Assembly: GCA_021234535.1 (NCBI GenBank) | Contig: CM037845.1 | Span: 9,912,143 to 9,976,142 of the forward strand | Direction of reading: 5' to 3' | DNA: 64,000 bases | Source of the DNA: Stichopus chloronotus | Lineage: Eukaryota; Echinodermata; Holothuroidea; Aspidochirotida; Stichopodidae | Shown: piece by piece, positions 40,301-55,300 of the stretch | Layout: every line of letters begins with the position of its first letter | Position numbering within the stretch: position 1 is the stretch's first letter | The notes under the pieces: generated by a model | Told to the model about the DNA's origin: nothing | Databases searched by the model: none | The model's input: the letters and a program-made list of their open reading frames with translations, nothing else | Program-made: the position numbers and the translations under genes

Positions 40301-43300
40301 GGGATCTGCAACTGTCGGTAAACTGCTGGCACAGAAGCCGAGTTTTCATATAAGCTGATCCTATTTTTTTCTTCCTTCGGCGGTTCTTACTGAGACCTGT
40401 CATTTCAAGCCTCAGACTCTTTCACTTACATTCCAGGCTCTGCCTCTCGACTTTCTCAAACTGTTTGATGTGTTCCTCCTGAGAGTCCTCTGCATCGCTC
40501 TGTTCCGTCAGCTGCTTCATTCGCTTCATCAAGGTTTCAACATCGGCACTGGCTCCCTCTAACTCCTGTCAAGAAAAAAAAATGGGAGAAAAGAGGAATG
40601 AGTAGGAGGGGAATCGACAAGTCAGAACAAAGAATCTCTCTCCAGGGATGGCTCTTTGTGATTTTGATTTCACTCATACTTGTTCCAAATGGAAAGAAGG
40701 AGGGAGAAGAACCACAAAACAAAAATTCCTTCACGTCAGCAATCTCCGGTGCCATCGGCAGTTTGACAGAAACCTGGGAACAAAGTTGAAACTTGCAACA
40801 AAAAAATAAAACAACGCTCAAAGATAGAAGTTTCATCTTAACATCCACACCACATTGTTGATTATCGAAGGAAGGGGGACTTTGATGACAATTGTACAAA
40901 ATACTGGGAGTTGTTTGAACGAGAGAAGTGCAACAGATATCCTCTGCTCACACCGAGGATTCCAAAGAGAGAGATGTCAGCACAAGCTGGCAGCAGATCT
41001 TTGCCAACATTTTATGAATCTGAAGGCGACATGGAACTTTCAAATAGACTCCTGTTTATACGTCGGAGAAATATGTTGAATCGTTTTTCGCACCGTTGCA
41101 GAATGTGACCGTAGTTTCGCCATGAGTTTTATTTGACAAGGCCGAAAGGAATACGAAGGATGGCAAGGGTCATTTGTCTTTTCCTATTTTTCATGGGATA
41201 TTGTTTTTGTATTAAACAAGTTATGATTCTCTATTTTGATGTGAGGGCAATAACTTCCCCTTTGGCAACTTTTATTTTGGTATACCATTCTTCCTCTTCT
41301 TTTCCTTACCTTCCGTTGCTTTATTGTTGCATCCAGCTTTTGCATTGTCTATGACCTATTGTTTTATAGTATTGTCTTATACAATCATTCCTCTGGTGTT
41401 GATGTCCCTATGTATCCCATTGTGCCTGTCTGCTACAACAACTGAAAGTCCAAAATTGTTCGTTTTTTGAAAAATAAAGATCTGAGTAGTGCAGGCATAA
41501 CGTATGTGGGTGAGCTCATAGAGGAACACCACCAATTCCGTGCGATTCTTCCAGGGAAATTTTTCTGCTTTTACACCGCTTTAAAGTTTTGCCCGAACAC
41601 TGCACCAACTTGCAATTGAGATATTACAGTCTTGTTGACATTTTGATTGAAACAAACCTCTACAAGCATCCATAACCAACAAGCAGTAATCTCAACTGCA
41701 CTGTGTCATGAACAAATGTATTGGTTCTAACTGGTTTGAAATAATTCCTAACGTTTCCGCAAATATTGAGATTTTTTCAACAAAAACACTGAGACAAGAG
41801 GAAAACATCTGGAATGGTGTTACTGAAAACTATCCATATCTGCACATTAGAAACAATGTCAGTTTTTTTAGAAGCATTGTGTCACTAAGGCCTCATCTGA
41901 TTTCAAAACTATTTTTTTTCCCTCTTTGTGGCTATTTGCTTCATATCAGCTTGTTATTTTCAAATCCAAACTGAATCCTTGACAGCCACTTTTTGACCCC
42001 AGTCTATTCGACATGAAGCTAGACTTCCGTCAAAGGTGATATCCGATTCTTGTACTCGGTGTAATATTTCAAGAGAGAGTGTTAAAATGGCATAGGAGCA
42101 TTGAACAAGACTTTCTGTGTCCTGCACATGTGGAATTGTTTTTTGAAAGCTGCCATGAGCAGATTAGTGGATTTTGGCAATCGCAGTCCCCATTACTACT
42201 ATTATTATAACACACATAAACACATCCACCTACATACACACGAACACGAACAAAGGAGTTTTCATGATCTCATAACCAAAAACGTAAACGATTTGTTAAA
42301 GACCACAAATCAATGCAGGAATATACCTTCCTAGAATGCTGAGAGAGATTCAGACAGATGTGGCTGGTATCAACTAGAGTATAAAGTGCTTTCATCAAAA
42401 TTGCAGAATCCAGTATCAGGTCATCTATTTATAGTTATAGTCTATGACTTTCATTTTGTTGTTTCTTTTTCTTCTACACTCCGCCAGACTTTCCTTTTAG
42501 AATGTCACACACTGACTGTCATTTCGATCAACGACCATCACAAGACAAAAAAAAAAGAGGCTTAAAAAAAAGAGGCTTAACAAAAAAATTCAAAAGAAAC
42601 CCACAAATAATGAGACACACATGCCACAAATCCTATGAGGATTATTGTTAAATGGCATTTGTGTGCTCCATGCTGTTAAATATAAAGACACAAAATTGAA
42701 AAGTGCCAACTGGTATTGTCACTATTAGAGTTTCCTTTTCACATGAATTGTTTTAGACACCATGGTCAGTAGTACAAAACACGAAGCTATTTCTGAAAGC
42801 ACTAAGAATAAGGTAAAGCGTAATGTGAGGCGCAAAATCTAAAAGAGAGCCTTGGCCATTTCAATCGTAAATGCACATTGTACAATTACGGTTCTGAATA
42901 CTGGCTTTGCAAAATGTAAAACTGCTTTTTACAGAACAGAAATGGATTCAAACTTAGAAAAGGGAATAAGAAACCAGAAGAAGGCATTCACAAAACTGTA
43001 AAAGCTTGTCTCGAGAGGTATTATTGAAAGAACGTCCCATTGCATAAACTGTTCTCTTGATACTCTTTTAATATGTAAGGACACCTTGTAGAAAGGCAGC
43101 AATAGTGTTACTGTGCACAAGGATCAATCCTTATAGTTATTCACTCAGATGTCCCATATTATTTAACTCAGGACCCAGTTCTGCCAATATCATTTGGCTT
43201 AAACTTCAAACAAAGTAGTGTTGCAAGGCCAGTCACACGCCTGCAAGGCTATAAGTGTTAGAGGGTTAGGTTAGGGTTTCCAGCCACGACCTTGCATATC

Positions 43301-46300
43301 GACATTCAACAACAATACAGTGGGGCACATTAGCAGGGCTGCCATGCCAATAAGAGACACCAGTAGCAATACAAACTGATGAAACAATCATGGATGCTCG
43401 TGGTACTGAGACCATGAATCTTGGGAGACAACCCCCAACAGAAAATGCATTCACTACAGAACTTGATTCCAGCTTGACAATAATTTGACTGAGATGAGTT
43501 TAAATCCGGTGGGAACACAAGGTTGGTGACGGAGGATGGGCTAACTTACGATACATCAGAAGCAGACCACAAAGGATCCTTTTAGTAAATTCATGCAAAA
43601 TCTTCAGTTAATTGACATTACCGACAAGTTGCTACCAATTGGATCACTTAGTCGTTGCGTTTTAGCACAGCGAGACGATGTAGTCACGGCGACAGAAATT
43701 TCTTGAAATCACAGCATTTGTCCACCATTCGCTTTAACTGCCAGAACGTGCACTTCTGGTAGAAGACGTCAGGCATATTTTAAAGAGAGACATTCAATCA
43801 TGTCAAAAAAAGTTTTGATTCTAAGTTGATTTGACAGAATTTGAAGGCCCAACATTTCATTTCTTCCAGCAGCTGATGGTTGTGTCGTGTTAAGCCAGAC
43901 GCTAAAGTGGATACGGCTTGATTCCCGGTGATCTGACCAAGACCCGTTGCCGACAGGTAGAGTGCTGAGCAATTTCACCGTTTGCAGTTACCATGGGTTG
44001 GCATCATTTTCAGCGTTCAGGTGCAAAAATATCAATGTTGATGTTATTTTGTGAAAGCAATATGGATACCATAAACAGAATCATTATTTATGTCATGTGG
44101 AAACGGATATAATCACGCATTGATTCTGAAACAGTTTCTTTGAGGAAACATTCTGATATTTTATAGCTTTGACCAATGCCCCAAAGTAGAGAGACAGATG
44201 TTTATTCCAGATCTTAGCAATCTTTCTACCATGTCTTTTGTTTTTTGTTTTTGTTTTTTTACTATCAACTTTGGTAGACAAAAAAATGTCTTGTAATGTA
44301 CTTAACAGCAGCATATTATGCATTTTTCCCCCCTTTTACTTACAATGCTGCCATTTTCAGAATTTGTCAAAAACTCACATTCAAGGGATTATTGGAAGAT
44401 TTTATTCAAAGACAGAAGTACTGTTAAACCAGAAATACTGACATCAAAACATGGATGGTATGAACAGCAGTATGTCAACAGAATGCGCTGCTTAATATTA
44501 CACACAACAATGGGAACGCATGAATAGTTATTGGTTCCTGCCCGTATTTGTTGTTGCATTCACATAATTCAACCCCAAAAATGTGTATCAAAATAAGGCT
44601 ATTAAAACGACTAATGTCCCGTAAAGAAGAAACAGCCACTGAAGAAATTACCAGAGGACGTTGTCCGACCTTTAATTTCCTTTTAACGTTTCCATTACCT
44701 GCAATGAATGGGCGTCATTACAGCCAGCAAAACTGAGAATCGTACTTGAGGTGATTTGTCTACTAATAGCTACAACCAATTGAACCACTTAACCAACGAG
44801 GCTTGCACAGAATATCGAATATCTGAAAACAGCCCCGGAATATCAAAACAAAACCAATTAATGCCCACTTAGGTTTCTGCCAAGACGAACCAATCACCAT
44901 TCTGATAAGCAGCGTTGAAGGTATGATGAATAAATTGTTGTCATGTTCTCTTCACTAAACGAAATTGTATCCAAATTTGTTCTTGAGACAGTTTATTGCA
45001 ATGTTCTCATTTTTAATATCTCCAAGCTGTTAGTAACACTATACATGTTATCTAGTATTCTGTCATGAAGCCATTTATTTCACTGTTACACTGGCATGTC
45101 ATTTTTTATGTTTGATGAAAATTTGCTCTCAAGAGCTAATCCGTACAAACAGCTGTGTACTCAGATCCAAACCGTGGCATTTTGGATGAGAGAAAATTCA
45201 GTAAAAACAAAAAACCAGAAAGCCAAAAGGCTTTGTGATTCCTTGCTACATGGTTCTATTACAACAAACATGAATTATTCACATGACAAGTATAAGATCA
45301 ACTGCAGTTATTTTTCTTGATACATCACAAGCCTTTAACCCAAAATGACCTTTATTTTGGTGACCTAAAATTACCGCAACATTTGACGTCCACCAAAAGC
45401 AATAGGGATCACCAACCCAGGCCATACAACCCACACATCAAGTACAGTATGAGTATGACATCAGTCAACATTATCTCTGAGCTCCAAGAAACACACAGTA
45501 ATCAATGCTGCTTCTAGTCTTGCCTGTTGTTAGTTGAATCAAAGAACTCAACCTTACCTCATCTGAACTCAGCTTGTCGGCCATATTTACCTTAAAATTC
45601 TTCATAAAGGACCAGAATGTTCTTGGGTCTCCATCGTATGGTGGAATTTCTGTCTTAGGTAATTCCAACGCTAATTTGAAACTCAATTTCCTCCTTCAAC
45701 TTTTTCAATGCTTCCTCCCTCTCCTCAGTTTAATGCTTTTGGCATTCCAACATCCAGCTTTTTCTGCTTGCTCAAATGCTTCATCAGACAACAACCCAGC
45801 CAGATCAGCATGAACCTCTTCCATTGCCTCAAATTGGAGCTCTGCCTTTTGCAACTTTTCCTTTATCGACTCTGCGATAATTTCTTCCTTGTTACAAGTA
45901 GCTTTTAACACACTCAAAGTCCTTGTAAGTTGACCCTAAGTTATGATTCCTCCTCAATATTTTTGCTTCCCCCATCCTTTCTGACATTGTGAAATATGAT
46001 TGAAAGCACTCCAATTTGATTGTTAAGAAACCTTGTTCTGCTACCAGCTGTTCCTCTGGATATTGATATTATCCAAATAAATGACAGAACAGATGGTATT
46101 TTATTTTCCTCATTTTTTTTATAAACCCATTAACATTCCATCTATCTGACCCCATGACCCCCCATACCAAGACTATCTCTCTGGACAACGTATCCAGGCC
46201 CTTCACACTAGAAGTTACTCACTAAGTTACAAATGCAGTACTGTAGGGAGCAATCCCATTGAGTTAACTGTGTGCGACAGAATCAAAAACTGAAATTGCA

Positions 46301-49300
46301 CAATGTAGCCCCATAAGTATATGTACGGTAGTTTAGAATAACCACAATAATGGTGTTTAGGCTATTATTATTGTTTTATAGTGAAAAATTATCCCTTCCT
46401 CTCTATTGATAAGCATTAAATTTCACAGGGTTGTGAACCTGTTAATAACAGACAACCTTATCAAGTTTAAAACAAATCTGACCCACGGATAAGGAACTAT
46501 GGCAGTTTTAACATTTTTTATGTTTTACCCCATAACCTCATTAATATGCAAGATTTGGACACCAAAAACAATAGGGATCATCTACTCAATATGGGCAACC
46601 TACATGCCAAAAATGAAATTAGAGTGTTTACGAGCAACCGTCACACACACACACACCCACACGCACACACACGTACATACACCCGCACACATACACACAC
46701 ACGACATCAGGACTGCATAGATTCCCCTGCCTACGGCAAGGAATCAAAAAGGAAGTACTATTTTTTTTCTGTTCTTCGTGTGAGAATAATAAAGCTATAT
46801 TGACCAAAGCGTTTCATCTGTTTTTGCTTTTTTCCTCAGGATGCTTGCATAGCAAAATGAAATGTTGCACGCCAGAAACACCAAGAAATTTTCAGTACAT
46901 TTTTCAGCCACTGTGACAACAAATTTGATAATTTATGCACTTTGCATCATATAATATTTTACAAGTTTTCAGAGTTATGTTATGTTCAGTGAAATGATGA
47001 GATAATTACCAGTCAGTTTTGACATCTGTGCTTGGACCTTACATTTGACCTTTGACCTCCAGGAACAACAAACTGCATATCTACTTACTATTAAGATTAC
47101 CAACTTGATAAGATACTGTGCTGCAACAAATCACAGTCATTTCAAACATTCACCTTCACTGAGCTCAGATAACCTTTTGACATCAGATGGAAAACGATAC
47201 CATCGTGACTTATTGAAAGACTTAAAAAGCTAAATGCCAAGTAGTAGAGTTAACCTCCACTGTAATATTCCAAAGCAAAAGTGTTATTACATTACACAAA
47301 AACATGACAGAGATATCACAACTACTGTATGAAATAAGAAATTGTTTTAGTTCTTTTTGTCTTATTTTTTTCTTTTCCCCCCAAGCATGCCATATAAAGA
47401 CCCCAAAAGACAAAAAAGCAAAGACAGATATTCAAAAAGTCCTTGTTTCAATTTTTTTTTTTCAAATAAGCAATAGTTATTGAAAATATTAACACAGCCA
47501 CTTTTGAATCTGTTATTGCTACTGACCAGTGTTCCTGAAGCTAAATACTGCTTTAAGAAACCTCCTCCCCCCAACTTTCCCTCACACTATTCGTGCAAAG
47601 ACAAAATATAGCATGGCTAGCAAGAAGAAAATCAAATGAATAATTCACTTTGAAGAACTTATAAGAGCTCCTTGACATTTCAAACAAGATGTTTTTTGCC
47701 CGAGTTACTGAGACGATACCAAACGATAGTCCACCACTTTGGTGGCAAGATGAAAGTGGAGAGGCGGTAACTGCAGAGGGGGATGAAAACGACGTGCACG
47801 TCGAACTCACTGAACCGCCTCTTGATTCCTCATCTCTCGGAAGCTGTAATAACATTAGACCGAGGAGAATGTAACAGTTTCAAGTCTCCAGGCGGTAGGG
47901 TCTTACTTAAAGGGGTTAGCAGAGTCTGACCATGAATGTTCGAATGAGCGGATTTAATAATCATCCTCGGGAGTACGTTTGTCTCCAGCAGAGCAGATTA
48001 AAGCACCATCAGTGATCAAAATCAATCTCTTGTCTACGGGCAATTTGACTTCGCTACGTCCTCCCTGAAGTTAAAGCAATACGGCAGGAAAAAAAATTAC
48101 TTGGAAGCCTCCCCACGGAGTCTACGGTACCAAATCTACGTACAGTAGCACTGTTTCAACTCTGGGCAATAAAATGAACCGTCTGTAAAAGGTTTACAGC
48201 ACTGGCAACAAGAGAGCTTTTGTTTCCAAATTGGTGATCTACAGTTTTACACATATGCAGTAACATATTAGTGCAGCTAACTCCAGAGAGCAGTTGCAAG
48301 GCAGCGCATAAATTAACCTATTTGTTACCTGAATTAACATAGACACTAGCTAAATCTCTCCAGCGTGATTGAAAATAGCATGGTAGAGATACTGAGTACA
48401 AAAGAGTGGGAGACATTTTGTACCTCAATCTTTCGATCCAGTCTCGGGTGAGGTAGACCATTCTGACAAGTTGTGTAAATGACTGCCGGTTGTCAAAACA
48501 GCCTCCCAGTATTTACACACTTCCCTCATTTGGAAACCAACTTCTAGAACGAAAACATTCACACAACTCCGGGTGTGGGGGGCCTGGTGCCTTGTTGCGA
48601 CAGAAAACAGCTGACATTGCAGGTGGTTTACTACCAACCAGAGGCAATGTTAAAATTTGGTAGAAATTTTCGAATCAAGCCGAGAGATATGGTGGATAAA
48701 GATGGAAATTCTGGAGGACAGGGAGCTCTGTGAGAAAGACTGAATGAGAATAAGCAAATCTGTGACACTGCTTTGCTGTTGTTTGTTCACCCTGCGTTGC
48801 CACTGTCTGCATTTATTCTGATCAACAGAACTTTGTGGATCTAAACTTCACATTAGAAGGGGGTGGAGAGAGTGCTTTAGTGCAAACAAACCATTATAAC
48901 TTGTTTGTAATTAAACAACTACAGAAAGAGTGACATAACAAAAGGGAACACAAAAACACACACAAAGTTAATCAATATAATAAGTAAAATTAAAAATTTT
49001 CTGTCTGCCAAGTATTCCAAACAAAAAGGACAAAGGGGTTGCACTGTTTAAGATTTTACCATTTTTTTCAACTGTCATATTCTAATAATATCCCTATTTC
49101 GATACTAAGATACCAAAATCTGCCTGTTGCCACTAACTTCCTCTGCTTTATGTTGCCACATGAATCACAAATTTAACTTCATTTTGGTTTTAGTTTCTTT
49201 TTTTTTTTTTGCTTTCTGATTTTTGCCTTTTCTTTGGCACAATTCTAATACAAACAATGGCTGTAATCTCCCAAACATTTATCACCTGAAATAAGGACCA

Positions 49301-52300
49301 CATAGATCAAAAAATTCAGTCAGCACTATAATTTTCTGAAACTTTCCAATTGCATGACCACTTTGCTTTTTGCTTGCTATTACCTAATTTTATGATGAAA
49401 TTCTGTCTTTGTTCGTCTTTCCCTTTTTCGTATTTTGTTTAAGAACTGGGTGTGCTGCTTTAAATGCAGTATTGAGGATCACCAAAAAAAAAAAAATGAT
49501 ATGCATCATGAAGTGCTTGTTAAATTTTGTTAATGCACGATTCAGAACTGCTGTCATACGAACGAAACTACCATCTTTGCTGTCTGCTCTTACGTATCGA
49601 TTACCTTTCAGCAAGACGAAATTATCAAAAACCAAATTATAAACCAATTCCAAGGGTAGCCAAATCCACACATTATGGAGTGTCGTCTATCCTCGACCAT
49701 CCGGCGGCCTTCTCTGACTGCCGGTTTTCTTTGCTTCCAGACGTGCTTTCACTCGTCTTTTGATAGATGTGAACGCCACTGCAGGTAGTCTTGTGAGATG
49801 CACTCTGAATTTCCAGATGTTCTATGCAGATCTGACTAGGTCTGTAATAATGGCACATTCTTTTGGTGTTGTTTGTAGTTTTTTTTAGAGAGATTGTAAG
49901 ACAGAAAAGGGGAGGCCTTGCAGAGAAGGAATCATTTTCCACATTATCAAGATTTAAATATTCAGAGCAGGCGGTTGTGTGTTTCTGTCTTCTCAGATGT
50001 TGCCTCAAACTTGCAGACGGTTTCGGAGTGTCACAAATTTGTACAACAGTTCATAAGTCACCGCATTTTGCACAAGATTGCTTATCCTCGGGACTCTGAT
50101 ACATGTTTTAGGATGCGATACTTACACGGAGCTAATTCATTTATTAACGTCTAGCACGTAGTTTCACGATTAACTGGACTTGCTGATGGATATAAGAATA
50201 AATGGATAAGCAAATGGCATTGATGAAGGATTATCAAAATGTTATAAATACAATGTATGCGCTGCTAGTGGTGCCCCCTCATCACTTCCAACTTTTCATG
50301 AATTAACACCCAATATCTGAAAGCTAATGAATATTCAAGACATCACCAACTCAAGAGAGAATGTACAAAAAAGAAAAAGAAAGAAAAACATTCACAAAAC
50401 TGATCAAATCAGGAAACATTTGCAAAATGATATCAGTAAAACAAACTTGACGGGTGCTCTGACTACAGAAGAGAGTCAAATTGTACCACTTCAGTCTGAT
50501 GACGATATTTCTTAGATATGGCAAACCACCTGGCTAATGGCTTCCTGTCATCACGTCCACAGGCTTCTCAAACTGAAAGAAGGCTTTTGTGGGACAGATG
50601 GCCCATTAGTGATGCACAGTTTAATACACATCTGTTTAGTGGAGTACACGTAACTCCGAGCAGCAGTTCAGGATTGATGGTGGATCTTTTGGAAAAATTT
50701 CCTCGTTTTCCTCAAATTTAAACAGCAGATTGCAAGGACTGGGAAAAATGCCTCAAATTTTGGACATGCACCAACCGTAACTTAGTGAGGAACAATTTTG
50801 TCAGATTTCAAAGTTTTCTTTGACTTCACACTCTTCTCCATAATAGTATCAATAAATAAATGCATGAATCTAAAAGCTTCATAAAATTCTTTTCCAAAAT
50901 TTAAGACTATATCAACTCAAATGCTGCCAGGTAAAGCGAATTACTACCCATTGCAAGTGGAAGGCGTCAAAAGATCTTCATGTTGGCAAAACCTTTTTTC
51001 TTTCCATGGAGGGCACACAATTGATCGAGATGACACGGACCGCGTGCCTGAAGACCTTGGTGTGTGACGTCAAAGAACGTAAAAATGACCGGTGGAAACA
51101 TGAGGCAGGTGTCTTTACGGACTCTCCTCTTCCTGTTACAGATTATATGTCCCCGAGTCAAGGTTCCTTGCCGATGATCAGGTTTACAACTGGGATATAA
51201 TTGGGCAAAACAAACTTTTCCTTTTTCTCTTATTTTCCATTTTTTTTTTTTTTTGAGAGGGGTACACCTCGCTTGGAAAGATGACAGACAATCAGTATGG
51301 TCACAGTGTGGTGAATGTCAACAAGCAGTGACCGGGGCCTTATATTTTCTACAGCTTTATCGGTCCTGGCCATGTGACACGAGTGGCTTGTGACTGAACG
51401 TTTTAGTAATTATGTAGGCCTGGAGAGCATGCAATTTAATGATCTGCAGAAACTAACACCAGACCTGGGAGTCTCCATCTGACCTCTGGTTATTTCTCGT
51501 TTGGCGACGCGGTTGACTTAAAGCCGAACCCCGACATCACACACGAGACACCAAAGGAGAAATCTCACGAGGTTCACTACCTCAGAAGACTCTCCTAGAT
51601 ACACTTTTCACACCGAGACAAAGAGAAAAAAGACGAACATACCGTATGCGCAGTATGTTCAACATGAGAGGCACCTGATACGTTAAAAAGAAGGAATGTA
51701 CTTTCTTGGTATGCTTCTGTCTCACTGAAAGCTCATGATACTGATGAGCCATTAAATGCATTTCAGTACTCACTGTCAGTTAAAAATTTCTACCTTTATT
51801 ACGAGGCATTCAACTTAACTATTGTTTACTTCAGTATCATTTGCAGCCCATCTTAATCCACATGTTTGATGGATGCACAGCTTCCATATCACACAATGTG
51901 GCACGATTCTACCCCTGCTCTCAAATCCATAAAACATCCCGACAGATTAAAACAGAAGGGAGACCCTTCACGTTGTTAACTGCATAGACTATAAAATTGG
52001 ATAAAGTTGATGACAAAAAGAAACGCATGGAGTTTATAACTCAACATACTAAAGTCTTCCACAGAATACAACATCAGGGATATGTTAATTATGAGAGAAT
52101 ATAACTGAACAGCTCTCCAATAAAGCTGTTTAACTGGCTACCAGTAACTGATTCTCTTAATTTGCCTTGCAAATCATAAATAAATCAATAAAATCAAAAT
52201 ATCGCTTGGGGGGGAAAAAAGGTGGATATTTACCAGATGAGACCTGCACATTGCTAAATTTGTTTGATGACAAGGGGCAACAACTTCTATTGCAAATTAT

Positions 52301-55300
52301 AAACACTACAAACCAGTTATTAATATCTAGATGAATCTAAATTCAAATACACGATAAGGGTCTGATAGACATAACATGCTCTGCCGTGGAAAACATTCAC
52401 CTCTCCCTGTAGGACTTGCACCACAGAGGAGAGTTAAAAGGTTCAAAGGTACATACTGCATTAAAAAGTGAAAAGTAGCTCCTAAATCATTGTTAAACCA
52501 TTCAGATTCACCAACCAATCATCAGCGACATGCTTTATCTCCTTGAAACATCATCCACAAGCACAAGATGAGTTAAAGCAGACACATTATTTGAAATTTT
52601 GAAAGTTTGGGTGAGCAAATTATTCAGAAGCTACTAATAACTGAATTTCTATCTCAGAAAAATTTATTTCTTGAAAAGAAGGCCACTAGCCTCCCTTATT
52701 TTGAATAATCTGTCATTCTGTGTCCACAATATTGGTTTCAAAAGTATAATTTTTTTTTTGTCTGTAAAACAAACACAATATTTCCCTTAAATAATGACTG
52801 TTGTCATCTTTTTTCTACTTAGGCATTGAAAATTGTCAACAGTATTTTAATTTTGTATCACTTTGGCAGCGATGATCGTAGCTTTGATGTTTTCACCAAA
52901 AGGCAAGGCAGATGGCAATCGAAGGAGCTTGAAACGCCTGTTAATTACACCTTTGAAGTAAGAGAGGCCGTAAACAACTCTTATAGGCACGTTGATTAAC
53001 TTCTAGGTCCATTACAATTATCTAGCCAGCATTATCTTGCCCTACTCTTAAATATCTTCCAATGACACTTATTTTTTTTTCAAATAGAAGTAAATCGCAT
53101 GTTAAGACGTTAATGAGGTTACTGACTAACTTTGGTGATTCTCCAATGACTTGACAATGATGGAAAAATTTGTGTTTCTCCTATAAAAAAATATCTGGCA
53201 AATCTCACAGGGAAAAGGTTCAAGTATTACTTCTCGACTTGCAAGTAGTGGTATTCCACTGAATGTAGGTGAAGTGATTGGTTGTGAAGGTAAGGTTGTT
53301 TACTGGCAAGGGGGAAGCAATACCATTCAGACGTGTTACCTGTGATTCTACTTAAAGGCAAAAGCTGCGAAGACACATGCTTATCAAACCTATTGCCAGT
53401 CAAACACCATCCGGTATTAGAGATAATGAACGAGGACCTGTATATTATTTACATGAAGACTGCAACTATGTTCACTCTCTCAGGGAGCAGGGATGCGAGG
53501 CCCGTGGCGACGGAAGGAGTGGGTGTTTTGCAATTATATGGAGAGGTCTCCCCATTCACCAATCATAGTTAACAGACAAAGGAGCCTGAACACCACCCTC
53601 AGAGTATTTAAGGGTTACCTTAATAGCAATGAGGGTACACAAGGCGACCTATAAGAAGCCCACCATTGTGATAAAGAACACTAACAATAGGACGGGCTCT
53701 TGACGTGCAAATGGCTAAGTTTGTAAAGGTGTAATTACTGGATGAGTCAAGGGCAACCTTGAATATACAACCCCAATGTCAGAACTGTTACAGTGAATGA
53801 CAGACTTTACAGAGCCAGTATATGTACTGCAAGGATAACATTCCATTAAACTATTTCAATTTAGATTTCTGAACTAAAAGCAACACTTTACCTGCCATCA
53901 CAATTTGGAATTGACCACAAAGTTTACTATATTGCTTAAGCATATTTTGACAGCCAGGTATGCCCCTAGTTTTGTCACTCAGGTCGTCACACCCTAGCAA
54001 GCGACTCTAGAAGCAATTAAGTCATAAAACTTTGCCATGTTCGTACTGCAGAAAACCCAGCTGACAATCTACCGGTGAGTAATTTACTGGTACCACATTT
54101 CATTTTGCTACACAAAGTGGTCAAATTGCTGCACAAATGGAATATTGCTAAGCAGTTTTCGTACATACAACAATAGAGCTTTCACTAACTTTGTGCCAAA
54201 ATACCAAAGAAACCTTAAAAATGCTCGCAAACTTTTGAAAACTAACATAAAACCTGTCTACCAAGACACTGATAGTCCATAAGTGAATTTATTTGGTAAT
54301 TTAAACTGGAAATGACAGAAAAGCATTCATTTTAATGGACCAAAGACAAAGGACCTGTCACTAACTTCATGTACCTTGGTAGCCTTTCATGGACACTTTT
54401 TTGCAAACACTGCAAAATTGGATTTTCCTGCAAAAATCTGAATAACACAAGGTCATGTGGATGAAAAAATCACTAAAGTAGTTAAGTCAGAAAGCTTTGC
54501 AACAGTTGCTGTTACAACAGTTAACAGAATTGCATCATCAAACTACTGTGTGCACAAGCACCCTCCCTCCAGAATCAGATCACCTCAGGTTGCTATTCTA
54601 CTGACCAATGAACTTTGACCCCTACCAGAAACAAACTTAGTTATAGTTTTTCTTAAAGCGAAGCAATATGTCCACTATGGAATACGCTACGGTTAACAGT
54701 ACCTTGGAATGAGTTCCAGAGGTCGGGGATCGCTTGCACACAAGCTTTCGTCAGATATCCATCGTAACGATGAAGAAAAGTATGAACTACAACACATTCC
54801 TTCCCAAAGTGTCACAAAAAAAAGAGGCGTACATCCACCATCCACAACAAGAACTCACGAAAAATGCTTGGTACGGACAATCATGAGAGGGACTGAGTCG
54901 TGCCACTTCCTCGATGTACAGACGTCACCATGTACGTTAAAACAGACGGTGCCTCTAGTTGCGTTGTTGAGATATCGGTAAACGACATTGTTGCGAGACT
55001 TTGCTTGTGACATCCTTTGGGAAATGGCCCAAATGATGTCGTTTGTCCACTTGAGGAAAAATGTCCCCTAGAGCAGATTTTGATCACATACTAAATACCA
55101 CATGGAAACAAGAAATCAGACCTCACAGTTAAAGTGTCACGTCAGAAGGTTAGATTTAGGCTGTGCAATACGTGACATCTGTACACAATCCATGGTTTAA
55201 CACATATTTATTCAGGTATCCTTTGGTGCCAACTTGCCATTCTGATGCCACGATATCATTTGGCAACTGAGGGGAAAAGTGTTCCTGATATCAAATTTTT

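Noticed and set aside
40537..40899. A 120-codon minus-strand ORF overlapping sestrin exon 4
   Set aside because: It reads a different frame from the sestrin exon and includes the acceptor tract; no recognisable domain.
43330..43518. Minus-strand stretch loosely resembling the sestrin FGCGI region
   Set aside because: The true segment is in exon 3 (58261-58467) with correct splice phases; this one has no flanking match.
46499..46803. His/Thr-rich ORFs
   Set aside because: They are translations of the CACA/CACG microsatellite.
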